Shown in pieces: positions 33,942 through 43,321 of a stretch of DNA of 45,493 nucleotides. The stretch's first letter is position 1. Each line of letters opens with the position of its first letter. The position numbers were made by a program, and so were the translations under genes. Under the pieces are notes generated by a model. The model saw nothing but the letters and a program-made list of their open reading frames with translations. It did no database searches and was not told where the DNA came from. The stretch is from Acidobacteriota bacterium (GTDB lineage Bacteria; Acidobacteriota; Terriglobia; Acidiferrales; UBA7541): assembly GCA_003154775.1 (NCBI GenBank), contig PMES01000143.1, positions 1 to 45,493 of the forward strand, in the 5' to 3' direction.

Positions 33942-33957
33942 TCCCCGATCAACCTCG

Positions 33958-35373
33958 CTACTGCTGGGGCGCCTGCTGCGCAGTGCTTTGCGTGCCCGTT
34001 TGCTGATACATATCGCTCAGTTCTCTCCTAAGCTGCAAGAGCTGGCGGAGCTCTTCCCCGGTGGGGAGCGTTGCATTGTTCGCCTGTTGTATTGCGGCTG
34101 GCCGCGCCTGTCCTTCGCCTGACGCGGTGACTTTTTCCACTACGACGTAGAACCGCGTGTTTCCTGGCACGGTGACAACGATGTTTTGGTTGAATGCCAG
34201 GCTATTCAGTTCCTGGTCTCCCGCAATTCCGATATTTGTGGCCAGGCGGTCGCGCAGAAGGGCGCTCTCCGACAGCGGCCCGTTGAACCCGTTGGTGCCT
34301 CCCGCCCCCACCAAATATGTCGCCACTGTCCCGAGACCCGTGAAGGTTCGCACGAGAAAATTGGTTCCCGTCTTTCTCCCACTGACATTGCCCTTGAGAG
34401 GCCCGAACGACAGGCTCATTGCCGCGGCATCGATCTTCTGCGTGGCCCCGTCGGGCAACTGAAGAGCATCGAAGTGGATCGCCACGTTCCCAGAACGGTC
34501 CGCCTGCTGGAGGGTGCCAAGCACCTTCGCTCCCGCGGGCACAACAATTTGTCCGTCCTTTTCATAGTTGTACTCGATAGCCGCCACAATCGGCGTTTTA
34601 ATGGCGCTATTCACAACGGACTGGAGCCGGGCTACCAATCTCGTCCCGGCTGGCAATTCCAGCGCGACCGGATTCTCCTCCAGCGCGGTCGTGGTCATTC
34701 TCGTGCCACCACTCGCTGAATTGTTTTCCACACTCCGAACGAACACTAGTGACGGCTTACGAAGGTCAGCCGACGCTGACTGCATTGACGAACTAGAAGG
34801 CGCAGGTGCTTGCTGGCTCGTCGTTGGATCCGAAAAATCAATTTTCCCCAGCGCGTACGGCCCCGCATTTCTAGCAACCTGCGTGGTTGAAGACTTTGGC
34901 TGCACTCCAATGGACGATTGGATAGGTTGCGCCGTCCGGCCCACGTCTTCAGGAGTAACGCCTTGGCTCCCAAGGACCTCGGGTTGCCCGGTTTGTGCGT
35001 TCAGCAGAGGTGTCACCGATCCCGTTTGCGCAGTCCCCTGCTGGCCTGGCGTCACCCTGCGTCCCAAGTCCGGCGTTCCCGCTCGCCTCGCGTCCGTTGA
35101 TTTCCTCGCCGTGTTCGAGGAGGAAAACACCCCGAGGAACACGAGCAGCACCGCAATGGCAGCCCCTGCGAGCAGAAAGAGCGAACGGCTTCGATCGCGC
35201 CCCAGTTCGCGCCGATTCGTAACTTGGTGTTCCCGCCGCGCCTTGTCGAAGGCTTGACGAAAGATTCCACGCCACCCCGGACGGGGGGAGACCTTTGTTT
35301 CATCGATCAACGGCTCTTCTGCAGTGCTGGCTTCTGGCGCTCCAATGGCTTTTTTCTCATTTTCTTCTGCCAT
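33958..35373 (-). CDS. virB10: VirB10/TrbI-like T4SS protein
   Basis: 471 residues. A cytoplasmic start, one membrane helix (about 65-84, LFLLAGAAIAVLLVFLGVF), a Pro/Ser/Gln-rich periplasmic linker, and the C-terminal VirB10 beta-barrel domain (LPAGTRLVARLQSVVNSAIK, VVPAGAKVLGTLQQADRSGN, NQNIVVTVPGNTRFYVVVEK). VirB10 spans both membranes and gates the channel. The ATG lies inside the end of virB9 (17-base overlap), after GGGAGGACC. Confidence 0.88.
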   Translation of the reverse strand: MAEENEKKAIGAPEASTAEEPLIDETKVSPRPGWRGIFRQAFDKARREHQVTNRRELGRDRSRSLFLLAGAAIAVLLVFLGVFSSSNTARKSTDARRAGTPDLGRRVTPGQQGTAQTGSVTPLLNAQTGQPEVLGSQGVTPEDVGRTAQPIQSSIGVQPKSSTTQVARNAGPYALGKIDFSDPTTSQQAPAPSSSSMQSASADLRKPSLVFVRSVENNSASGGTRMTTTALEENPVALELPAGTRLVARLQSVVNSAIKTPIVAAIEYNYEKDGQIVVPAGAKVLGTLQQADRSGNVAIHFDALQLPDGATQKIDAAAMSLSFGPLKGNVSGRKTGTNFLVRTFTGLGTVATYLVGAGGTNGFNGPLSESALLRDRLATNIGIAGDQELNSLAFNQNIVVTVPGNTRFYVVVEKVTASGEGQARPAAIQQANNATLPTGEELRQLLQLRRELSDMYQQTGTQSTAQQAPQQ

Positions 35374-36439
35374 TTTGGTCCTCCCGCGAAGTGCTCACTC
35401 CGAACCCGATTGGCGCCAAGGCGGGGCGGTCGACAGCACCCGACTCCGCCACCTGCAACAAGAGCGTCTCGTTCGACTGCTTGTATGGCGGACGCTCAAA
35501 CACTACGACACCGTCCGCGCGCTCGGTAGGTCCCAGCCGGCGTCTGTTCAACCGAAAATCCAGCACCGGCAGTTGCTCGGCAGTTGACCATTTTGCGTGG
35601 TGCTTCAGTTTTCCCGAGGTTGTTCTTCCTCCGAGTTGTACTTGTGGCGGCATCAACAGGATCGCGTGCCGGGTAGGGTTCACCACGGAAAACAAGACAA
35701 CGACTCTCTGGCCTCCGTCGATCACCCGGCTGACTCCGGCACGAACTCGGTCGCCACTCTCGGTTTCTTCGCCCACGCGCTGCCCGTACAGGACTGGCAA
35801 CGGCGCGCGCTCTTGCTGTTCGAGAAACTGGTCAAGGCCGCTACTTTGAATATCCTCCGGCAACGGGGCACTCCGAACTGGCAGGGGATCTCCAACAGCA
35901 GAAAAGACCGTACTCGCCCCGTCTCCCGGTTTCGTGAGCTTTTTGATGTCTCGACCCTCGGTCCCACTGGCTTGCATCAATGGGACGGTCGTTCCAACCA
36001 AGGCGAAAGGGAATGCTGAAGGCGCCACGAAAAATCCCCTGGAAGCCTGGTATTTCAGCAGGAAATCAACATGAGTGCGGTCTGGAGAATTGCTTTCTCC
36101 TCGGCTGATCAACAGCAAGCTGACTTCGTGTCCACCCGCTGTCGAGATCAGAAGGTTCGTCTCCGATGGCTTGGTGGAGCTAGCCTTCACGAAGACGAGT
36201 TTCGGCTCGCGCTCCGAGTGCTCGACTTGAAACGCGGACGGATCTCCTACGACGACCGAGTTCACGGTCTCTGGCAATCGGATGGCAGTTACATACCGGA
36301 CCGCCACCTCGACCACCGTGACTTTCCCTTCGAGGTCTGTCTCGGTAACGATCCGTGGCTCGACTTTGGGAACCTGTGCGGACGCCGCACCAGCCCCAAG
36401 AGAGAAACACAAAAGCCAAAGCCCACGAAGCATCTTCAT
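35357..36439 (-). CDS. virB9: VirB9/TrbG-like T4SS protein
   Basis: 360 residues with a signal peptide (LLCFSLGAGAASAQ). The N-terminal part has the VirB9 beta-sheet pattern (VEVAVRYVTAIRLPETVNSV, LVFVKASS, ETNLLISTAGGHEVSLLL). The C-terminal half is longer and less typical (RVIDGGQRVVVLFSVVNPTR). VirB9 forms the outer-membrane core complex with VirB10 and VirB7. Its ATG overlaps the stop of the lytic transglycosylase gene (ATGA), with GGAGGTGG upstream. Confidence 0.75.
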   Translation of the reverse strand: MKMLRGLWLLCFSLGAGAASAQVPKVEPRIVTETDLEGKVTVVEVAVRYVTAIRLPETVNSVVVGDPSAFQVEHSEREPKLVFVKASSTKPSETNLLISTAGGHEVSLLLISRGESNSPDRTHVDFLLKYQASRGFFVAPSAFPFALVGTTVPLMQASGTEGRDIKKLTKPGDGASTVFSAVGDPLPVRSAPLPEDIQSSGLDQFLEQQERAPLPVLYGQRVGEETESGDRVRAGVSRVIDGGQRVVVLFSVVNPTRHAILLMPPQVQLGGRTTSGKLKHHAKWSTAEQLPVLDFRLNRRRLGPTERADGVVVFERPPYKQSNETLLLQVAESGAVDRPALAPIGFGVSTSREDQNGRRK

Positions 36440-36960
36440 CGTCCACCTCCATATCCTGTCGCGGAGCTCTGCGCTGCGAGTCTCCGCGCAGTCTCGCGCC
36501 GCATGGCGCGATATAACTGGGCCACACGACTCACGTAGTCGAAAACTTCTCGGGAAGAGTATGCCAGACCCCGCGAAAGGATCTGAGACTCACCCACTTG
36601 ATAGGCGGCAACCGCAAGCCGTAGATCGCCCTTGAACAGACGGATCAACCAAGCCAGGTACGCAACTCCGCCTCGAATGTTCTCTTCGATGTTGAATCGG
36701 TCTGGCACTCCGAACCGAATTGCCGTCGCGGGCATGAGTTGCATAAGGCCCGCCGCGCCCTTGCTCGAAACCGCATAGGGGTTCCAGCCTGACTCCGCCT
36801 GGATGACTGCCTCCACGAGTTCTACAGGGACCTCGAAGGCCGACGCGTAAGATGCCGCACATCGTTCGGAGAATTCGTGCACGCTTGTTGGCTCCTCTGC
36901 CCAAACTGCCGGGGCACTGAACCCGATAAGGAAAATAAACGCCTTCGCGATCGCGTTCAT
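36436..36960 (-). CDS. VirB1-like lytic transglycosylase
   Basis: 174 residues from the ATG at 36960, which leaves 11 bases after the upstream stop. A signal peptide (IAKAFIFLIGFSAPAVWA) precedes an SLT domain with catalytic E56 (VIQAESGWNPYAVS), GAAGLMQLMPATA (68-80) and AAYQVGE (117-123). Such enzymes cut peptidoglycan so that the secretion channel can cross the wall. The family call is firm; VirB1 is inferred from the operon. Confidence 0.9.
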   Translation of the reverse strand: MNAIAKAFIFLIGFSAPAVWAEEPTSVHEFSERCAASYASAFEVPVELVEAVIQAESGWNPYAVSSKGAAGLMQLMPATAIRFGVPDRFNIEENIRGGVAYLAWLIRLFKGDLRLAVAAYQVGESQILSRGLAYSSREVFDYVSRVAQLYRAMRRETARRLAAQSSATGYGGGR

Positions 36961-36971
36961 CGGTTCAATTC

Positions 36972-38141
<1,170 letters not shown>

Positions 38142-38152
38142 CTACTTAGGAA

Positions 38153-38560
38153 TTTTTTGGCCAATTCAATCTTTCATGGCTAACTTTGATTTTGGTCCCT
38201 CCGCACGGCCCCAGGAAAGGCCTCGTGGCAAACGCTCTCTCACTGCCCACTACCTGAGCCTGTCTTCGCGCAGTCCGTGAAAACAATTTTTGCCAATAGC
38301 ACACTTCATGGCTAACTTCGCTCGGGCTTTCTGCTGTGGTACGAGGCTCAGACATGGCCGGGTGCATACTCCGTCTGGACGGCACGCTGGAGAAAATGTT
38401 TTCGCCAATCGCATACTTCATGGCTAACAACGGCATGGACTTGCGATTCACACTCAACTGTCGTCGCATTGCTGGAAGTTGGTCCGTGAAGTTCGGCTCT
38501 GTCGCCACCCCCCTGTGCTCCGCGAGCAATTTCTTGGCAATCTCATACTTCATGACTAAC
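38153..38560. repeat. Four imperfect 33-bp direct repeats
   Basis: The interval 37908-38597 between divergent genes holds no convincing gene but four related units, at about 38153-38184, 38286-38316, 38397-38428 and 38529-38560. On the minus strand each reads close to GTTAGCCATGAAGTATGCG followed by ATTGGCAAAAAATT. The CATGGCTAAC core (CATGACTAAC in the last copy) recurs at spacings of 132, 112 and 132 bases. A minus-strand frame (38146-38604) runs through them but the spacing is not kept in frame. They could be binding sites, an origin, or copies of a gene start. Confidence 0.7.
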
Positions 38561-38597
38561 TCTCTCGACCATTTCTCTCCGCACCTTTTCAGGAGAT

Positions 38598-39551
38598 TTG
38601 ACAATCTCGTGGTTCTCCCCTAGAACCCAACGCGTGCACGACACTCAACAGCTGAATCATGCTTGCGTTCAGGAGCTCATCGACCGCCAACTGCCGGAGG
38701 GCGGTTGGTCTTTCACCTCAGATACGAAGCAGTCGGCCGTCGAACCCACGGCCTTAGCCCTTCTGGCGTTACGGTCCAATTCGGCCCGCGAACGGGACGC
38801 TGCTATCCGGTTCCTGCTTCACATGCAGAATGCAAACGGCAGCTGGCCAGCCTCCAGCGGTGACGACGGGGGAGGGTCTGGACTTACGGGACTGGCTCTC
38901 TATGCTCTTAACCACTGCTGTGCCCAAGGGATGGTGAACAACCGAGCGGTCCACTGGCTGATAGAGTTCCGAGGATGGGAGTCACATTGGCTATGGAAAT
39001 GGAAGTTTCGAACCAGCGATCGTCACGTCCGCTTTGATCCTGATAAGTTTGGCTGGCCTTGGATGCCAGAGACAGTCAGTTGGGTGGTGCCGACTGCATA
39101 CTCACTCCTAGCCTTAAAGCATGTCTGTGGCGGTTCACAAGAGGACCTCGTACAGCACCGTATCCGGCGCGGCGTAGAAATGTTGTACGACCGAGTCTGC
39201 CCTGAGGGAGGATGGAACGCAGGCAACGGCGTCGTCTACGGTTTTCCGCTAGCTCCCCATGCCGATGCAACAGCCCTAGCTCTGCTCTCTCTATTGAGTG
39301 AGCCTCCGAACGATTTCATAACTGTGAGTCTTGGCTGGCTTGAGCGACGCGCCGAGACATGCTTCGCCCCGTGGAGCCTTGCCTGGATTATTCTCGCCCT
39401 CGACGCCTTTGGACGCCCCACGGAATTGTTGACCGACCGCCTCTCCTCTGTTGTTGATCCCGCTGTGGTTAACGATTGTGCGACTCTCGCCATAGCTTCA
39501 CTGGCGCTCGGCTGTGCCCACGGGCCAAATGCATTCGGAGTGGACCCATGA
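38598..39551 (+). CDS. Prenyltransferase/squalene-cyclase-repeat protein
   Basis: About 317 residues from a TTG start; a later start is possible. It has alpha/alpha-toroid repeats of the terpenoid cyclase/prenyltransferase fold: LPEGGWSFTSDTKQSAVEPTA, MQNANGSWPASSGDDGGGSG, VPTAYSLLALKHVCGG, CPEGGWNAGNGVVYGFPLAP. The GGW/GSW signatures are the QW-like repeats of that fold. The cyclase DxDD acid motif is not seen, so it may bind rather than cyclise a substrate. Its stop overlaps the start of the DUF362 gene (ATGA), linking the two. Confidence 0.7.
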   Translation: MTISWFSPRTQRVHDTQQLNHACVQELIDRQLPEGGWSFTSDTKQSAVEPTALALLALRSNSARERDAAIRFLLHMQNANGSWPASSGDDGGGSGLTGLALYALNHCCAQGMVNNRAVHWLIEFRGWESHWLWKWKFRTSDRHVRFDPDKFGWPWMPETVSWVVPTAYSLLALKHVCGGSQEDLVQHRIRRGVEMLYDRVCPEGGWNAGNGVVYGFPLAPHADATALALLSLLSEPPNDFITVSLGWLERRAETCFAPWSLAWIILALDAFGRPTELLTDRLSSVVDPAVVNDCATLAIASLALGCAHGPNAFGVDP

Positions 39552-40552
39552 AAGTTGACCGACGGACATTTCTCGCGGGCTCCCTAGGGCTCGCTGCCGG
39601 CGCGGTTGCGACCACGCTGCTAGAGAAACCCAAGCACCGCGTCATCCGTAAACAACCATGGTCCAGGGTGGCTATCCTCCGCGTCGAATCTTATTCTCAC
39701 AACCTCGAAAATATCTTGCATTCCGGGCTGGAGCTGTTTCACCTGGACGTTCGCGGTAAAAGTGTCCTGCTCAAACCCAACCTCGTCGATTACATTCCCG
39801 GAAATCATATCAACACGCACCCCTTCCTAGTTTCCGCTGCCGTCGAGTGCTTTCGACGCCTCGGTGCGAAGAGCGTGCTCATCGGCGAAGGACCTGGCCA
39901 CCAGAGGGACACAGAGCTAGTTCTACTCGAGAGCGGCTTCAGCGAAGAACTGCGCCAACTGAAAGTTCCTTTTGTTGACCTAAATCGCGACGAGCTGGTT
40001 ATGACGCCCCTGCTCGCGACCTACACGGGCATGAAACATCTTTGGTTGCCCCGGACGGTGTTCGAGGCCGACTTCGTCGTCTCCATGCCTAAAGTGAAGA
40101 CGCATCACTGGTCCGGCATCACGCTCAGCATGAAAAACATGTTCGGTGTTGTACCAGGAGCGAAGTATGGCTGGCCAAAAAACATTCTTCATTGGAAAGG
40201 AATTCAGGAAAGTATCCTCGACGTTTGCGCCACGGTGCCGGTTCACTTCGTTATCGCCGATGCGATTGTGGCAATGGAAGGAAACGGACCACTGAATGGA
40301 CACCCGCGGCCGCTCAACCGAATTGTGCTGGCCGATGATCCGGTGGCGGCGGATGCCACTTGCGCAAGGCTCATGGGACTTGACCCGACCCGAATCACGC
40401 ACATCCGAATCGGAGCCCAGTTTCTCGGCAACGCCTCTGTGGAGCGAATCGACCAAGTCGCAGAGGCGGTGTGCGCGCCAGCCAACCCTTTCGAGGTTGT
40501 CCTGGAATTTCAACACCTGCGCGTGACAGGTTCCGCCCAACGAGATCCCTGA
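39548..40552 (+). CDS. Tat-exported DUF362 domain protein
   Basis: 334 residues from the ATG at 39548, which overlaps the upstream stop. A twin-arginine signal (DRRTFLAGSLGLAAGAVATT) starts the protein. The DUF362 core follows: GKSVLLKPNLVDYIPGNHIN, HPFLVSAAVECFRRLGAKSV, DFVVSMPKVKTHHWSGITLS, KNMFGVVPGAKYGW. Conserved Lys and His residues suggest a metal or cofactor site, but the family's reaction is unknown. No ferredoxin domain is attached, unlike some members. Coupled with the cyclase-fold gene, it may act with it in the periplasm. Confidence 0.8.
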   Translation: MKVDRRTFLAGSLGLAAGAVATTLLEKPKHRVIRKQPWSRVAILRVESYSHNLENILHSGLELFHLDVRGKSVLLKPNLVDYIPGNHINTHPFLVSAAVECFRRLGAKSVLIGEGPGHQRDTELVLLESGFSEELRQLKVPFVDLNRDELVMTPLLATYTGMKHLWLPRTVFEADFVVSMPKVKTHHWSGITLSMKNMFGVVPGAKYGWPKNILHWKGIQESILDVCATVPVHFVIADAIVAMEGNGPLNGHPRPLNRIVLADDPVAADATCARLMGLDPTRITHIRIGAQFLGNASVERIDQVAEAVCAPANPFEVVLEFQHLRVTGSAQRDP

Positions 40553-40713
40553 GATGAAAGCCAACACAAAGAACGCAGCGGACTTTCCTTCACGGGCCGC
40601 GACGCGCCGTTTTGACCCACTTGAACCTGTGATCGATTCCCTGTAGCCTCGGGAAGCTCACGCCCTTCGGTGCCCGCTCTCAAGAATGGTTGCTGCGACG
40701 GGCAATTCATCAA

Positions 40714-41634
40714 ATGAAGACAGCGAAGTTTACTAAGCTCGAAAAAAGGGTCGGGGACATTGCCAGTCGGCGAGCCCGTCGGCAACTGATGCAGGTTCCC
40801 TGGGATCGCTTCCACAAAGCGTACGAGGAATATATCCGGTGGCAGGCATTCGCGCTTTGGGCTCGCGCCATTGTTGAATTGGAAGGCAGTACTCCTTCCT
40901 GGCTCAAAGCAATTCAGCGAAAGCGTTGTCCGGGCTTTGTGGAAGAAGCGGCTCGTTCAAATGAGCCGGGACTACTGGGTCTCCAGCTGCTTCCGTGGGT
41001 TCACAATCAAGCTTTCGGGTTGGCAAAACAGGAGGGGTGGCTTGATGCGCTCGTCTTCTATGGATTTAGAGACACCCGCTCCCAGGGATACTGGACATAT
41101 TGGGAGCATTGCAAAAGCGAATGGAAGAAACGACCGCCAGCGTCAGTCCCCACCTTTGCGCAGTGGAGGCGTTCGGCCTTGAACTGGAAACTCCACGGTG
41201 ACGTCAGCTGCACTGCAGTGACGAAGGCGGTTGAGAAGTACATCGACTTTGAGGCATTCGTCTATTGGTTGCGCCCACTCTTTCAAACGGCAAAGATCCA
41301 ACTGCCGGCCAACGTCACCCTTGAATTAGGTCGAGAATATCCCAGCTTGCTCGAATTTGTGAATAGAGAGGTTTCAGCCGCTTACGAAGACAAATCGAGG
41401 AGGTGGCAACGCCTGTTCAGCTGGGGCAAGGATCACGTTCTATCTCATGCGAAAAAGGAAGGCTGGCTTGACTTGGTTCTTCGCCAAGCACGGATTCACC
41501 CTCGCCATGTACGCATGTCGGATTACGCGCGCCTTTGGGGTGGATCCCGGGCTGAGAATCCTCCGTCTCCTCACCCTTCCTTTGGCGAATGGCGAAAAGA
41601 AGCAGAGAGCTATGTCAGAACGAGTCGGAAGTGA
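40714..41634 (+). CDS. Unknown protein with internal duplication
   Basis: 306 residues from an ATG at 40714 (weak ribosome site). Two related halves: YIRWQAFALWARAIVELE ... AFGLAKQEGWLDALVFYGFR ... TYWEHCKSEWKK ... PTFAQWRRSALNW, and YIDFEAFVYWLRPLF ... HVLSHAKKEGWLDLVLRQAR ... PSFGEWRKEAESYV. Each half is about 130 residues, Trp-rich and helical. No known family is recognised. It lies by the SANT-like gene at the right of the element. Presumably cytoplasmic. Confidence 0.65.
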   Translation: MKTAKFTKLEKRVGDIASRRARRQLMQVPWDRFHKAYEEYIRWQAFALWARAIVELEGSTPSWLKAIQRKRCPGFVEEAARSNEPGLLGLQLLPWVHNQAFGLAKQEGWLDALVFYGFRDTRSQGYWTYWEHCKSEWKKRPPASVPTFAQWRRSALNWKLHGDVSCTAVTKAVEKYIDFEAFVYWLRPLFQTAKIQLPANVTLELGREYPSLLEFVNREVSAAYEDKSRRWQRLFSWGKDHVLSHAKKEGWLDLVLRQARIHPRHVRMSDYARLWGGSRAENPPSPHPSFGEWRKEAESYVRTSRK

Positions 41635-41674
41635 GGGCCGTCCTGGTTTCGCACGCTGCGACATCTTAAGGGAG

Positions 41675-42916
41675 TCACGCTTCTGTCGATCCGGAGCGGG
41701 CATTCAGCGGAGGGCACCTCTTGTTGTGTCTGAAGAACACGTTTCCGCGAATCGTCCTCCCGCAGTGTTCACAGGTCCTCACAACTAGTGCGTGCTTACG
41801 AAAAGCCTCCATCCCCTGCGCCACAACCTTGCCGGCAGCCGGCGCAAGATCCATTGAGCTAGCAAGCCAATCCCGTGTCTCCTCATCTAGAAAGTCGGTT
41901 TTGATCAATGCGCCGTATCGTGCACAGAACTTTGTCAAAGACTCTTCGGTGACCCGGGGATCATAGAGTTTGAGCACCCCAAGAAAGACAAAATGCTCGA
42001 TCACCCCTGCATCTACACCGAGTTGCCTCGCCAGATCCGCCCAAATTCGTTTGGCTCGACAAGACCGAGGGAGTCTTGACGAGTCACGTGGTGCGACAGA
42101 TATGAAATCATTCGATGGTGTGCCGGCATTCTCCTCTTCGCGCGGGCTCAGCGCTAGTTCTTCGGTCCTAGGCTGATGGTCATCCGGCGGCCGCGTCAGG
42201 CGCCCCGCCTTGTGCGCCTCGTCGATGGAATCGCGGGTAATGCGAGGATCCCGAACCTCGAGCAAACCCTCAGCAATTAGGCGTTGGATTGTGCGGCTGC
42301 CCAGATGCAACTCCTGCGCTAGAGTCCGTCGAGCGTATCCTTCTAAATGAACGCGACTGCTCTTGCCCAAGACAGCGAGGCGATAGCGGATGGCAGTTTC
42401 GGACCGATGTAAGACTTTGCCGATGAACTTTGCTGTCTTGTACCCTGCCATAGTGAGCAGACTTCGGTCGTCATCTTCGGTCCACGGCTGCCGGGAACGC
42501 TGTCGGTCTTTTCGGGGAGTCTTAAGAACAAGTCCGAGCGTGGCTGCCCGCCTCCAGATCGAGTGAGGCTGCCAGCCGGGATGTCGCCGGAGGAGTTCGC
42601 GCACCGCGTCTCGTTTTCCTTTCCACCCCCTGCCATAACCTTTCCGAAGGATTTCATCGTCTTCTGGCCTCCAGGCTGTCCGCTGGTGGAGCTTCCTATC
42701 CGAAGGTTGCTTTAGCCGACGGATTCGTCGCCATAACTCCGCACGTCCGAGACAAGGCTCGTGCTTCAGAATTCTTTCGATTGCATCGTGTGAACCAGTC
42801 CGGCCCCGCCTCGCGCCTTCGCGCAAGATTTGGTCGATTTGTTCCGGAGAGAAAAACCGGAAAGAAGAGTTGCCTGTCACACTGACCCAACGATCTGCCA
42901 TGGCAAAGGACACCAT
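41675..42916 (-). CDS. SANT/Myb-like helix-turn-helix protein with C-terminal zinc finger
   Basis: 413 residues. Two SANT/Myb-like units (AWRPEDDEILRKGYGRGWKG ... SIWRRAATLGL and PWTEDDDRSLLTMAGYKTAK ... AIRYRLAVLG). Then come two HTH-like segments (LAQELHLGSRTIQRLIAEGL and LARQLGVDAGVIEHFVFLGV), each followed by VRDPRIT/LYDPRVT. At the end CEHC...HNKRC (C382, C385, H397, C401) makes a C2HC finger. It is related in design to 17870-18610, which instead has its finger at the N-terminus. Probably a DNA-binding regulator of the element; target unknown. Confidence 0.65.
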   Translation of the reverse strand: MVSFAMADRWVSVTGNSSFRFFSPEQIDQILREGARRGRTGSHDAIERILKHEPCLGRAELWRRIRRLKQPSDRKLHQRTAWRPEDDEILRKGYGRGWKGKRDAVRELLRRHPGWQPHSIWRRAATLGLVLKTPRKDRQRSRQPWTEDDDRSLLTMAGYKTAKFIGKVLHRSETAIRYRLAVLGKSSRVHLEGYARRTLAQELHLGSRTIQRLIAEGLLEVRDPRITRDSIDEAHKAGRLTRPPDDHQPRTEELALSPREEENAGTPSNDFISVAPRDSSRLPRSCRAKRIWADLARQLGVDAGVIEHFVFLGVLKLYDPRVTEESLTKFCARYGALIKTDFLDEETRDWLASSMDLAPAAGKVVAQGMEAFRKHALVVRTCEHCGRTIRGNVFFRHNKRCPPLNARSGSTEA

Positions 42917-43321
42917 GTTGAATCTGCTCGAAGGACAGGTTTGCTTCGGTGAAGGTTCAACCCCCTGTCAACCACCGATGTTTTAAGGAAGCGTGTTTCC
43001 CGAGGCGGCGTAGTGCCGAGGATGGCCCCAGCAGTCTTCTGGGCCACATCCCGTAATCTTCAGTACCGGATCGCCCTTCTTCTCTGCTCGGAAAAGCGGC
43101 CGGTGCGGAAGGGCCAGATAATGCCCGCAGCAACTTACGAACGGTGAAATACCTTGCTCCTGGTCGGAACATCGTCCAGCGAGAGATACAATTTGGAAGG
43201 TGTCTAAGGAAATACGGTGGTTCTACGGTTGCGTCATCCACGCCGGGGCGTTGAACAAGCGGACGATTTGGCAGGGATTGCGACCGGAAGGCACGTAGAG
43301 GTGAAGCGGAGCATTCCCTTA
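42917..43321. other. Intergenic stretch, no gene seen
   Basis: About 405 bases between two minus-strand genes. The open frames here are antisense-like and of low quality. No attachment repeat matching the tRNA-Pro or selC fragments is seen, so it cannot be called the right end of the element. Confidence 0.5.

Noticed and set aside
38153-38560. CRISPR array
   Set aside because: Four imperfect repeats with spacings above 110 bases, diverged units and no cas genes.
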